Shown here in pieces: positions 1 through 5,327 of a stretch of DNA of 5,327 bases (position 1 is its first letter; the number at the start of each line of letters is the position of its first letter). The translations under genes and the position numbers were made by a program. The notes beneath the pieces were generated by a model. That model worked only from the letters and a program-made list of their open reading frames with translations. It ran no database searches and had not been told where the DNA came from. Origin of the DNA: Hyphomicrobium_A sp964622715 (lineage in GTDB: Bacteria; Pseudomonadota; Alphaproteobacteria; Rhizobiales; Hyphomicrobiaceae); contig CAZURR010000122.1 of the NCBI GenBank assembly GCA_964622715.1, positions 1-5,327 on the forward strand, written 5' to 3'.

Positions 1-596
1 ATGGCTCCGGTGAGGCACATAGCGCGCAGGCGTTCGTCGCGCCGCAATTCCTCGGGCATCTCCACGTCGCAAACGGGATCGGAGAGGATGAGCCGTCCGC
101 GCGGTTGCAGAACGCGGTACATCTCACGCAGCGCGCGCTTCAGGTCGTCGTCGTAGAATATGTTGAATAGGCAGTTCTGCGCAGCGACATCGATCGTTTC
201 ATCATCGATGGGAAGATGGAGCGCATCGCCCTTGCGTAGTTCGACGAATGAGGAATCGAACCAGGCATTTTGCCGCTCCGCCTCGTCAAGGTTCTCGCCG
301 CAAACGGTGAGCATCTCATCGACCACGTCGAGACCGACGATGGCGCCTTTTCGGCGGCTAAAGTAGGCGAACTGCAAAACCTCCATCCCGCCACCAATCC
401 CCACGTAAAGCACGGTCGGACTGCCGACGAGATCGCGTGGATTCACGGTGCTGCCGCAGCCGTAGTTCATCTGCAGCATCCGGTTCGGGATGGCGAGATC
501 GGGCAGCTGCCAAATCGGGGTGGTGGTACAGCACAGACCCTGCTCCGGGTTGAGGGCCGCTTCTTTGTAGAGATTACGGGTTGTTGAGTGATACAT
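1..596 (-). CDS. arsM: Arsenosugar-type ArsM-like SAM methyltransferase, C-terminus cut by window start
   Basis: A class I SAM-dependent methyltransferase read from ATG at 596 to the window edge: 198 residues with no stop, so the C-terminus is missing. Visible parts: CCTTT at 22-26, NYGCGS at 44-49, SAM motif I VLYVGIGGG at 62-70, an acidic residue D90 for the ribose, KGDALHLP at 122-129, QNCLFNIF at 140-147, the post-motif strand LQPRGRLILSD at 163-173 and MCLTGA at 193-198. From memory of the family, the CCTTT/YGCG/NCLFN/MCLTGA cysteine blocks belong to the ArsM group of arsenosugar clusters (partner ArsS) rather than classic ArsM. The family methylates arsenite in the cytoplasm using SAM and thiols. 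The cysteines (22, 23, 47, 142, 194, plus 99 and 176) are candidate arsenic ligands. It starts 29 bases after the phosphate transporter, probably cotranscribed; the ribosome site (GGAT region) is weak. A methyltransferase with another substrate is not excluded. Confidence 0.85.
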   Translation of the reverse strand, partial: MYHSTTRNLYKEAALNPEQGLCCTTTPIWQLPDLAIPNRMLQMNYGCGSTVNPRDLVGSPTVLYVGIGGGMEVLQFAYFSRRKGAIVGLDVVDEMLTVCGENLDEAERQNAWFDSSFVELRKGDALHLPIDDETIDVAAQNCLFNIFYDDDLKRALREMYRVLQPRGRLILSDPVCDVEMPEELRRDERLRAMCLTGA

Positions 597-625
597 GGGG
601 GCGATCCATAAGCCTGCGCTGTGAA

Positions 626-1759
626 CTAAGTGAGAGAGTTTAAAAGAACATAGGTCGTCGCCGCAATGGCCGCAGCGATAGGCAACGTCAGAAGCCATGA
701 CAGAAGTATGCTTCCGACGACACTTTTGTTTGCTGAGCCATTGACGATACCGATGCCGGTAATGGAACCAACCGAGACGTGCGTGGTTGAGACCGGCATG
801 CCGAATTTGCTGGCGAAGATGACAAGGCCCGCCGTAACGAGATTGGCCGTCAACGCCTGTCCGTCATTCATATCGGAGATCTTTTTGCTCATTGTGTGCG
901 CGACTCGTCTCGCCTGCACCAAGCCGCCGATCGCCATAGCGGCGGCAATCGCGACCATGCTGTGTCGAATGTCGAGCACTTCCACGACGAGCAAGAGACC
1001 GACAATCTTTGGCGTGTCATTGAGACCGCGCGCAAAGCTCACCGCGCCGGCACTCAAGTAGTGTGCAGAATCGACGACACGTTGCGCGCTAAGCCCAAGA
1101 AAGTGGCCGTTGTATTTGTCGACGCACTCCTTTTGGTCCGCAATCGTCAGCGAAACGCCGGCGGTCGCATCGGCCGGCGCATATCGCGCGGCTTCGCCGC
1201 CAAGTTGACGAACGGGAACGAACTGGTTGGACCCAACGCAAATGCAGCTCTCCTTCTCAAGGCCAAGAGACGACGCCACCAAATGCGCAATCTTGTAGAA
1301 GGGCATTGTCAGCAACACCGCTATAAGGGGGCTTAAGAGCAGCGGGAGCAGAAATACGCCCCCAAGCAGGCCCAAGTTGACTTCGCTTCCTGCCGCAACA
1401 AATCCTGTGCCAGCAAGCGCGCCGATCAGCGAGTGCGTTGTGGAAATCGGCAGGCCAACCACCGTCGCCAGCATGACGGTCGCACTTGCGCCGATCGCCA
1501 CGGCGAGCAGGAAGCTCGGAGCGTTGGCTATGACATCAGGGACAAGGCCCCTGCCTGAAAACGCTTTGACGAGCTCTGCCGCCAAAAACACGGAGCTGAT
1601 GGCGCCGGCCAATGTCGCCAGCGTGGCAACCGCCAGTGCTCTATTAAAGCTGGCAGTGTTGCTGCCATGGAGTGTCGCCACACCCTTGAAGTTGTCATTG
1701 GCGCCGTTCGAGTAGGCCAGGAAGAGGGTGGCAATGAAGAGAAGTGCTACGAGCAGCAT
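626..1759 (-). CDS. pit: PiT-family inorganic phosphate (arsenate) transporter
   Basis: An integral membrane PHO4/PiT permease of about 377 residues. PiT proteins import phosphate, usually as a metal-phosphate with protons, and cannot fully exclude arsenate. The internal duplication typical of the family is clear: GANDNFKG at 19-26 with PISTTHS at 104-110 in the first half, and GLNDTPK at 245-251 with PVSTTHV at 322-328 in the second. Hydrophobic segments fill both halves and a hydrophilic loop (about 155-230) separates them, holding a CxC pair (C172, C174) and C212. I chose ATG at 1759 because GAGAA lies 5 bases upstream; an in-frame TTG at 1771 would add four residues but has no ribosome site. 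The usual DUF47/PhoU-like partner gene is not next to it. It ends 29 bases before the ArsM-like gene, which suggests one operon. Family certain; the real substrate (phosphate or arsenate) is inference. Confidence 0.93.
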   Translation of the reverse strand: MLLVALLFIATLFLAYSNGANDNFKGVATLHGSNTASFNRALAVATLATLAGAISSVFLAAELVKAFSGRGLVPDVIANAPSFLLAVAIGASATVMLATVVGLPISTTHSLIGALAGTGFVAAGSEVNLGLLGGVFLLPLLLSPLIAVLLTMPFYKIAHLVASSLGLEKESCICVGSNQFVPVRQLGGEAARYAPADATAGVSLTIADQKECVDKYNGHFLGLSAQRVVDSAHYLSAGAVSFARGLNDTPKIVGLLLVVEVLDIRHSMVAIAAAMAIGGLVQARRVAHTMSKKISDMNDGQALTANLVTAGLVIFASKFGMPVSTTHVSVGSITGIGIVNGSANKSVVGSILLSWLLTLPIAAAIAATTYVLLNSLT

Positions 1760-1764
1760 TCGAA

Positions 1765-1769
1765 TTCTC
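1765..1769 (-). promoter_or_regulatory. Ribosome binding site of the PiT gene
   Basis: GAGAA on the minus strand lies 5 bases before ATG at 1759. It overlaps the codons that follow the upstream TTG at 1771, and so decides for the ATG start. Confidence 0.5.
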
Positions 1770-1771
1770 AA

Positions 1772-1904
1772 GTTTTGGGGCGCCGGTCGCTACTCGAACG
1801 TATCGCGATCGCCTGCAGATCGCGCCAAGCGAGGGGTCCCTCGAACCACCACACGAAGGCCTATCGCAGCCTAACAGTCATATTCGAGACCACAGGGCTC
1901 GACG
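1772..1904 (-). promoter_or_regulatory. Gap between glycosyltransferase and PiT genes, possible PiT promoter region
   Basis: 133 bases without a supported gene. It holds a short perfect inverted repeat CGAGGG/CCCTCG (1830-1835 and 1838-1843) and the palindrome GCGATCGC (1805-1812). I found no PHO box with the 11-base repeat spacing, no convincing -35/-10 pair and no U-tract to make the hairpin a terminator. The gap is large enough for a promoter of the PiT-ArsM unit, but readthrough from the glycosyltransferase gene is equally possible. Confidence 0.3.
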
Positions 1905-3467
1905 TTACAAGGGTTTGGCCGATCCCGGCTGCCCAGGCACGGAACCGGGCGTTAGCGCGGAATGCTCCGTCTTCTCCCAATAGAAGGGCGCCCAAGCCAA
2001 CTGCCAAAGTGCCCGATAGGCGGCAAGCGAGATTGCAAGCCAGTAGAGCGGCATGAGGACAGCGTGGGCGGATAGCCGGAGCCTGCCGCGGCGCGCCGAA
2101 GCAGCCGTTCCTAGCCATATGGCGCTGACGTGGCCGACGATGAGATTGAAGACGCCAATCCACAACAGCGACCGGCCTAACCCCGATTCTGGCAAGATCA
2201 AAAGCTGTCCGTGCCAAAGATCGAAGGCAAGGAGCACGTAGAACCAAGGATGCACAAGCGCCGATAGGATAAGGCCACCCATGAGCACTTGAAGGCCGAC
2301 GAAGCGCCGCACACCTAGCTCGCGCCACAAGCGATGGGGCTCGCGCATGTGTACCAGGTAGGTTTGAATCCAGCCCTTGAGCCAGCGTGTGCGCTGGCCA
2401 AGCCATACACGGAACGTAGATGGCGCCTCCTCCCAGGTGGCTGACGGCAAGACGCCGACTTGCCAACCGCTACGAGCCAAACGAATGCCGAGGTCAGCGT
2501 CCTCTGTCACATTGAATGGATCCCAGCCGCCAACGGCATTGAGAACGGTGCGAGGGAAGTGGTTCGATGTGCCGCCTAAAGGCACGGGCAACTTTAGATG
2601 CCCCAAGGTCGGCAGGATGCAATCGAAGAGCGCCGTGTATTCGATGGTGAATTGGCGCGTCAGCCAGCTCGTATTTGAATTGTAGATGTTGAGCTGCGCC
2701 TGCAAACAGCCGAGCCGCTCTGGCGCGTCGCAAAACACGGACAGCGCACGACGGAGTTGTCCCGGATCGGGCCAATCCTCCGCGTCATAGACGACGATGT
2801 AGGCCCCGGTAGCGAACTGCAAAGCGTACTGACAGGCGCGCGGCTTCGTGCGCGGCGCGCCGTCGGGTACAACGAGAACGCGCATGTGTGAACTAACGTC
2901 GGCACTGCGCAATGCCGCCTGCGTCGCTAGTTCGATGCTTTCGACGATCAATAGCACTTGTAGCTTGTGCGCGGGATAGTCGATGGCGCGCAACGCGCGG
3001 ACAAGATCTGGCACGATAGCCGCCTCACCGAAGAGAGGCACCAGTACCGAGTAGAGGGGAAGGTATTCGTCCTCCAAACGAGCCGTGCACGCTGCACGTT
3101 CCAAAACGGGCGGGTTAAAAAAGTGCCACAAGGCGACAGCCCGCAGGGCGACCACGAACAAAAAGGGGATGGCCAATAGAACGGGTAGCGCAACGAACGT
3201 TGCCTCCGCCGCCGCCAATACACCGGCGCAGACGATAGTTGCTAGGCTGGCGAAAACAACCGACTGCCAACCCCACAAACCGCTCGAAGCTGAGAATTCC
3301 GGCGAGCGCAGGGCAAGCCCGTGCACAGCCTCTTGCAATTGGTCAGAATCGCACGCATGTGCTGCCGAAGTGTCGCCGCTTGGCAAACCATCGGCTAGCG
3401 GCAGGACCTCCGCCGCCTCGACGAGCGAGAGATCATAGGCCTTTGCTTCTTGACGAGCACGCAACAC
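1905..3467 (-). CDS. Membrane-bound family 2 glycosyltransferase (BcsA/NdvB-like layout)
   Basis: A 520-residue inner-membrane glycosyltransferase. A soluble N-terminal stretch (1-65) is followed by two membrane segments (about 68-117), a cytoplasmic GT2 catalytic domain (about 137-370) and three or more C-terminal membrane segments (about 388-490), ending in PFYWEKTEH, a tail common in this group. Catalytic signatures: VLVPLFGE at 141-148, DxD-type DAED at 228-231, GGTSNHF at 298-304, TEDAD at 321-325 and QRTRW (QxxRW) at 358-362. These mark processive-type enzymes that make and often export beta-linked polysaccharide from nucleotide sugars; the sugar cannot be read from sequence. The usual EADD/EEDD block before the DxD is ESIE here (176-179). 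The N-terminus is short compared with the larger rhizobial homologues I remember. The start is GTG with GGAGGT 10 bases upstream; the frame stays open to 3528 but offers no better start. Transcribed divergently from the binding-protein gene. Confidence 0.9.
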   Translation of the reverse strand: MLRARQEAKAYDLSLVEAAEVLPLADGLPSGDTSAAHACDSDQLQEAVHGLALRSPEFSASSGLWGWQSVVFASLATIVCAGVLAAAEATFVALPVLLAIPFLFVVALRAVALWHFFNPPVLERAACTARLEDEYLPLYSVLVPLFGEAAIVPDLVRALRAIDYPAHKLQVLLIVESIELATQAALRSADVSSHMRVLVVPDGAPRTKPRACQYALQFATGAYIVVYDAEDWPDPGQLRRALSVFCDAPERLGCLQAQLNIYNSNTSWLTRQFTIEYTALFDCILPTLGHLKLPVPLGGTSNHFPRTVLNAVGGWDPFNVTEDADLGIRLARSGWQVGVLPSATWEEAPSTFRVWLGQRTRWLKGWIQTYLVHMREPHRLWRELGVRRFVGLQVLMGGLILSALVHPWFYVLLAFDLWHGQLLILPESGLGRSLLWIGVFNLIVGHVSAIWLGTAASARRGRLRLSAHAVLMPLYWLAISLAAYRALWQLAWAPFYWEKTEHSALTPGSVPGQPGSAKPL

Positions 3468-3577
3468 GAATTTATCGACCTCCCCCCTGGGCCGGAAACA
3501 ATGATCTTGCCATAGTGTTTGGTATATTCATAGCTGGGGCAAACCCAACCCTTTAGCCGGTGATTCATTGAGAACCC
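3468..3577. promoter_or_regulatory. Divergent intergenic region between glycosyltransferase and solute-binding protein genes
   Basis: 110 bases that must hold the promoters for both divergent genes. The AT-rich core (about 3505-3535) contains TTGCCA at 3507-3512 and TATATT at 3523-3528 on the plus strand, but their 10-base spacing is too short for one sigma-70 promoter. On the minus strand, TTGGGT followed after 16 bases by TATACC is a possible weak promoter for the glycosyltransferase. No PHO box or clear operator palindrome was found. Confidence 0.4.
3478..3483 (-). promoter_or_regulatory. Strong ribosome binding site of the glycosyltransferase gene
   Basis: GGAGGT on the minus strand, inside the G-rich run 3478-3487, lies 10 bases before GTG at 3467. 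Spacing is slightly long, but no other start codon in this frame is served by it, so it supports the GTG start. Confidence 0.6.
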
Positions 3578-4477
3578 ATGCGCGAACCGCGGTACTCAGA
3601 CCTTTTCGGACTGCCATTAAGTCGCTTGACCGCCTCTCTCGAAAAGGCGTGCCGGGCGCCGGTAGTCATTACGTGCGCAGTCGTTTTGGCACTGACGATT
3701 TCCGGTGGCGTATCACTCGCTCAGTTCACTGACAGGGGAACCCTCCCGGATACAACTGCGGACCCGGCCAGTAGGCGCGTCGTCATACGCTTCGTGACCG
3801 AGAGCGACTACCCTCCATTCAACTTCTATGATGAGGACGGCATTCTGGCTGGCTTCAACGTCGACGTCGCGCGCGCGATCTGCCAAGAGCTCGACACCGC
3901 GTGCGACATCAAGGTAAAGCCCTGGGGAGAATTATTCTTGACGCTGCAACGCGGTGAGGCGGACGCCGTGATCGCGGGCCATACGGTGACGCCTCAGGCG
4001 TTGGCGCAGGTCGACTTTACCGATAGCTACTTCCATACACCGGGCCGGTTTGCCAGCAGGCGAACTGCAAGGAAGATCGACATGACGCCCGAAGGGCTCG
4101 AGGGCAAGAGCATAGGCGTTGCCAAAGGGACCTCGCATGAAGCTTTCGTCAAAACGTTCTTTCGCAGCAGTGCGGTCAAGGTATTCGAGAACGCAGAACA
4201 GACCCGCGACGCTCTCATGCGCGATCAGATCGACTTCATCTTTGGTGACGGCATCAGCCTTGCGTTTTGGCTGCACGGCACGTCCTCACGACTGTGCTGC
4301 GAGATGCGCGGCGGTCCCTACTTGGAGCCGACCTTCTTTGGCGACGGAATAGCCATTGCCGTCCCCAAGACCGACCAGCAAATCAAAGCACTCATTAATG
4401 GGGCGCTTACCCGCTTGCGCGAGAGCGGCCGCTTCGAGGAGCTCGTCGAACGCTATTTCCCCATCAAGATCTATTGA
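3578..4477 (+). CDS. Exported family 3 solute-binding protein (SBP_bac_3), ligand unknown
   Basis: A 299-residue periplasmic binding protein of the amino-acid ABC transporter type (PF00497). Residues 1-27 are a long basic leader, 28-44 a hydrophobic core, and SLA-Q at 46-49 a likely signal peptidase site. The mature protein starts with SDYPPFNFYDEDG (76-88) and GFNVDVARAI (92-101), the family opening. The first lobe ends near TVTPQALAQVDFTDSYF (136-152). Later come IGVAKGTSHEAF, FGDGI and a terminal ESGRFEELVERYF like that of HisJ. By alignment from memory with HisJ, the arginine that grips the ligand carboxylate (TEKR) is alanine 141 here, while an aspartate in FGDG is kept. No permease or ATPase gene lies beside it, so it may serve a remote transporter or act as a sensor. 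ATG at 3578 has GAGAA only 3 bases upstream; no better start was seen. Fold certain, ligand not assignable. Confidence 0.9.
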   Translation: MREPRYSDLFGLPLSRLTASLEKACRAPVVITCAVVLALTISGGVSLAQFTDRGTLPDTTADPASRRVVIRFVTESDYPPFNFYDEDGILAGFNVDVARAICQELDTACDIKVKPWGELFLTLQRGEADAVIAGHTVTPQALAQVDFTDSYFHTPGRFASRRTARKIDMTPEGLEGKSIGVAKGTSHEAFVKTFFRSSAVKVFENAEQTRDALMRDQIDFIFGDGISLAFWLHGTSSRLCCEMRGGPYLEPTFFGDGIAIAVPKTDQQIKALINGALTRLRESGRFEELVERYFPIKIY

Positions 4478-4563
4478 GCCCGTCCACCCCACTGCGGAGC
4501 GGCCGCGCTTGGCGTCACCCGGCGGCAACCGGTCCTACGCGAAAGAGGCGCTTGACGGCCCCG

Positions 4564-4581
4564 CTGTCATAATCCTGCAAT
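4564..4581 (+). promoter_or_regulatory. Putative PHO box (PhoB binding site)
   Basis: CTGTCATAATCCTGCAAT: a perfect CTGTCAT half, four bases, then CTGCAAT, giving the 11-base repeat of PhoB sites. It matches 14 of 18 positions of the consensus CTGTCATAWAWCTGTCAY as I recall it. It lies 64 bases before ATG at 4646, a normal distance for activation by PhoB under phosphate limitation. Confidence 0.6.
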
Positions 4582-4634
4582 CTGAATCCGTTCAAGCTCC
4601 CGGAAAGTCGCCTTAAGCGGACACACACCGAAAG

Positions 4635-4640
4635 AAGGGG
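4635..4640 (+). promoter_or_regulatory. Ribosome binding site of the phosphoesterase gene
   Basis: AAGGGG lies 5 bases before ATG at 4646 and fixes that start. Confidence 0.6.
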
Positions 4641-4645
4641 ACAGA

Positions 4646-5327
4646 ATGGCGAACTATCGCACGCTGTTCATATCCGACGTGCATCTTGGAACTCGAGCGG
4701 CACGGGCTGACGTACTCCTAGATTTCCTCAGGAACAACGACGCCGAAACGATCTACCTCGTCGGCGACATCATCGATTTCTGGCGAATTCGGCGCGGCGC
4801 GATTTGGCCCCAGTCGCATAACGATGTGTTGCAGAAGCTGCTTCGCAAAGTGCGCAAGGGAACTCGCGTCGTGTTCGTCCCGGGCAACCACGACGAGGCC
4901 ATGCGCCAATACTGCGGCATGCAGTTCGGGGGCATCGAGATCGCGCACAATACGGTCCACACAACTGCGGATGGCCGCCGCTATCTCGTCATCCACGGCG
5001 ACGAGTTCGACGTCGTCGTGCGCTGCGCCAAGTGGCTGGCGTTCTTGGGCGACCGCGGTTACGAACTAGCGCTTTGGACCAACCGGCCGCTGAACTTCAT
5101 CCGTCGCCGATTCGGGCTCGGCTATTGGTCGTTCTCTGCGCATATAAAGCTGCGCGTGAAGACGGCTGTGAACTTTATTGGCGAGTTTGAGAAATCGCTG
5201 TCTGAGGAAGCCCATCGCCGCGATGCCGACGGAGTCATCTGCGGTCACATCCACCATGCCGCCTCACGCCAAATCGACAACGTGCATTACATCAATACGG
5301 GTGATTGGGTCGAAAGCTGTACGGCAG
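4646..5327 (+). CDS. plcP: PlcP/LpxH-type calcineurin-like phosphoesterase, C-terminus cut by window end
   Basis: A binuclear metallophosphoesterase: 227 residues to the window edge, with no stop. All five family motifs are present: SDVHLG (10-15; D11, H13), GDIIDFW (40-46; D41), GNHDE (80-84; N81, catalytic H82), HGDEFD (117-122; H117) and GHIHH (200-204; H201, H203), then NTGDWVES at 217-224. Database labels for this group are usually UDP-2,3-diacylglucosamine diphosphatase (LpxH-like, COG2908). However, its wording (YRTLFISDVHLG, IYLVGDIID, WPQSHNDV, NTGDWVESCTA) resembles what I remember of rhizobial PlcP, a phospholipase C that removes phosphocholine or phosphoethanolamine head groups when phosphate is scarce. 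The resulting diacylglycerol feeds phosphorus-free lipids. Cytosolic or membrane-associated, with no signal peptide. The PHO box upstream fits PlcP, and many Alphaproteobacteria use LpxI for the lipid A step. Enzyme class certain; PlcP over LpxH likely but not proven. Confidence 0.88.
   Translation, partial: MANYRTLFISDVHLGTRAARADVLLDFLRNNDAETIYLVGDIIDFWRIRRGAIWPQSHNDVLQKLLRKVRKGTRVVFVPGNHDEAMRQYCGMQFGGIEIAHNTVHTTADGRRYLVIHGDEFDVVVRCAKWLAFLGDRGYELALWTNRPLNFIRRRFGLGYWSFSAHIKLRVKTAVNFIGEFEKSLSEEAHRRDADGVICGHIHHAASRQIDNVHYINTGDWVESCTA

Larger units (their letters stand above)
4478..4645 (+). promoter_or_regulatory. Upstream region of the phosphoesterase gene
   Basis: 168 bases with no supported gene. 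It holds a PHO box (4564-4581, listed separately) and TTGACG at 4552-4557, which with TGCAAT at 4576-4581 (18-base spacer) would make a mediocre sigma-70 promoter. If PhoB activates from the PHO box, the -10 should lie about 10 bases beyond it, where only the weak TTCAAG (4591-4596) is seen. No hairpin with a T-tract ends the binding-protein gene. Confidence 0.4.

Noticed and set aside
140..587. Open frames on both strands inside the methyltransferase region
   Set aside because: They overlap a frame with clear methyltransferase motifs and show no recognisable domain; they are shadows of a GC-rich gene.
1805..1812. GCGATCGC (HIP1-like palindrome) as a sign of cyanobacterial DNA
   Set aside because: I noticed only this copy, and the gene content is proteobacterial; expected by chance in GC-rich DNA.
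1830..1843. CGAGGG-GT-CCCTCG inverted repeat as a terminator or operator
   Set aside because: The loop is only two bases, no T-tract follows on either strand, and no known operator consensus fits.
1869..1886. CAGTCATATTC stretch as a PHO box for the PiT gene
   Set aside because: Only half a site on the wrong strand; no second repeat at 11 bases. The minus-strand CTGTTAG/CTGCGAT pair has an 8-base period.
1861..2466. 201-codon minus-strand frame overlapping the glycosyltransferase 3' end
   Set aside because: It lies in another frame of a gene with intact C-terminal family motifs, and its own translation is arginine- and alanine-rich with no domain.
3507..3528. TTGCCA and TATATT as a promoter for the binding-protein gene
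   Set aside because: The 10-base spacer is too short for sigma-70.
3085..3556. Plus-strand frames antisense to the glycosyltransferase N-terminus
   Set aside because: Low-complexity composition, no ribosome site of note and no domain; antisense shadows.
4499..4506. GCGGCCGC palindrome after the binding-protein gene as a terminator
   Set aside because: No loop, no extended stem and no T-tract.

Overview
The window is gene-dense, GC-rich bacterial DNA with high third-position GC, GTG/TTG start options, and genes that resemble those of Alphaproteobacteria, most likely Hyphomicrobiales (rhizobia and relatives). That placement is an inference from the protein families and a PhoB-type site, not from a marker gene. 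Five protein-coding genes fill it and the two outer ones are cut by the window ends. No RNA genes, mobile elements or CRISPR arrays were seen.

Left part, minus strand, read from right to left: a membrane family 2 glycosyltransferase (3467-1905), a 145-base gap, a PiT-family phosphate transporter (about 1759-626), then 29 bases later a methyltransferase (596 to beyond base 1). The methyltransferase matches the ArsM type found in arsenosugar gene clusters (CCTTT, NYGCGS, GxGGG, QNCLFNIF and MCLTGA blocks). The transporter and methyltransferase probably form one transcription unit. PiT transporters also carry arsenate, so arsenic/phosphate entry and arsenic methylation would be coupled.

Right part, plus strand: an exported family 3 solute-binding protein (3578-4477), divergent from the glycosyltransferase across a 110-base shared upstream region and with no permease in view. 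Then, after 168 bases, a calcineurin-type phosphoesterase (4646 to beyond the end) of the LpxH/COG2908 type that includes PlcP, the phospholipase C of rhizobial membrane remodelling under phosphate starvation. Its upstream gap carries a close match to a PHO box (4564-4581, CTGTCAT-N4-CTGCAAT), which favours PlcP over a housekeeping lipid A enzyme.

Taken together, at least three of the five genes concern phosphate or its toxic analogue arsenate: uptake (PiT), arsenic methylation (ArsM-like) and phospholipid recycling (PlcP-like). The glycosyltransferase and the binding protein do not have an assignable substrate. Both show substitutions at residues that are normally key in their families, and these are reported as findings.
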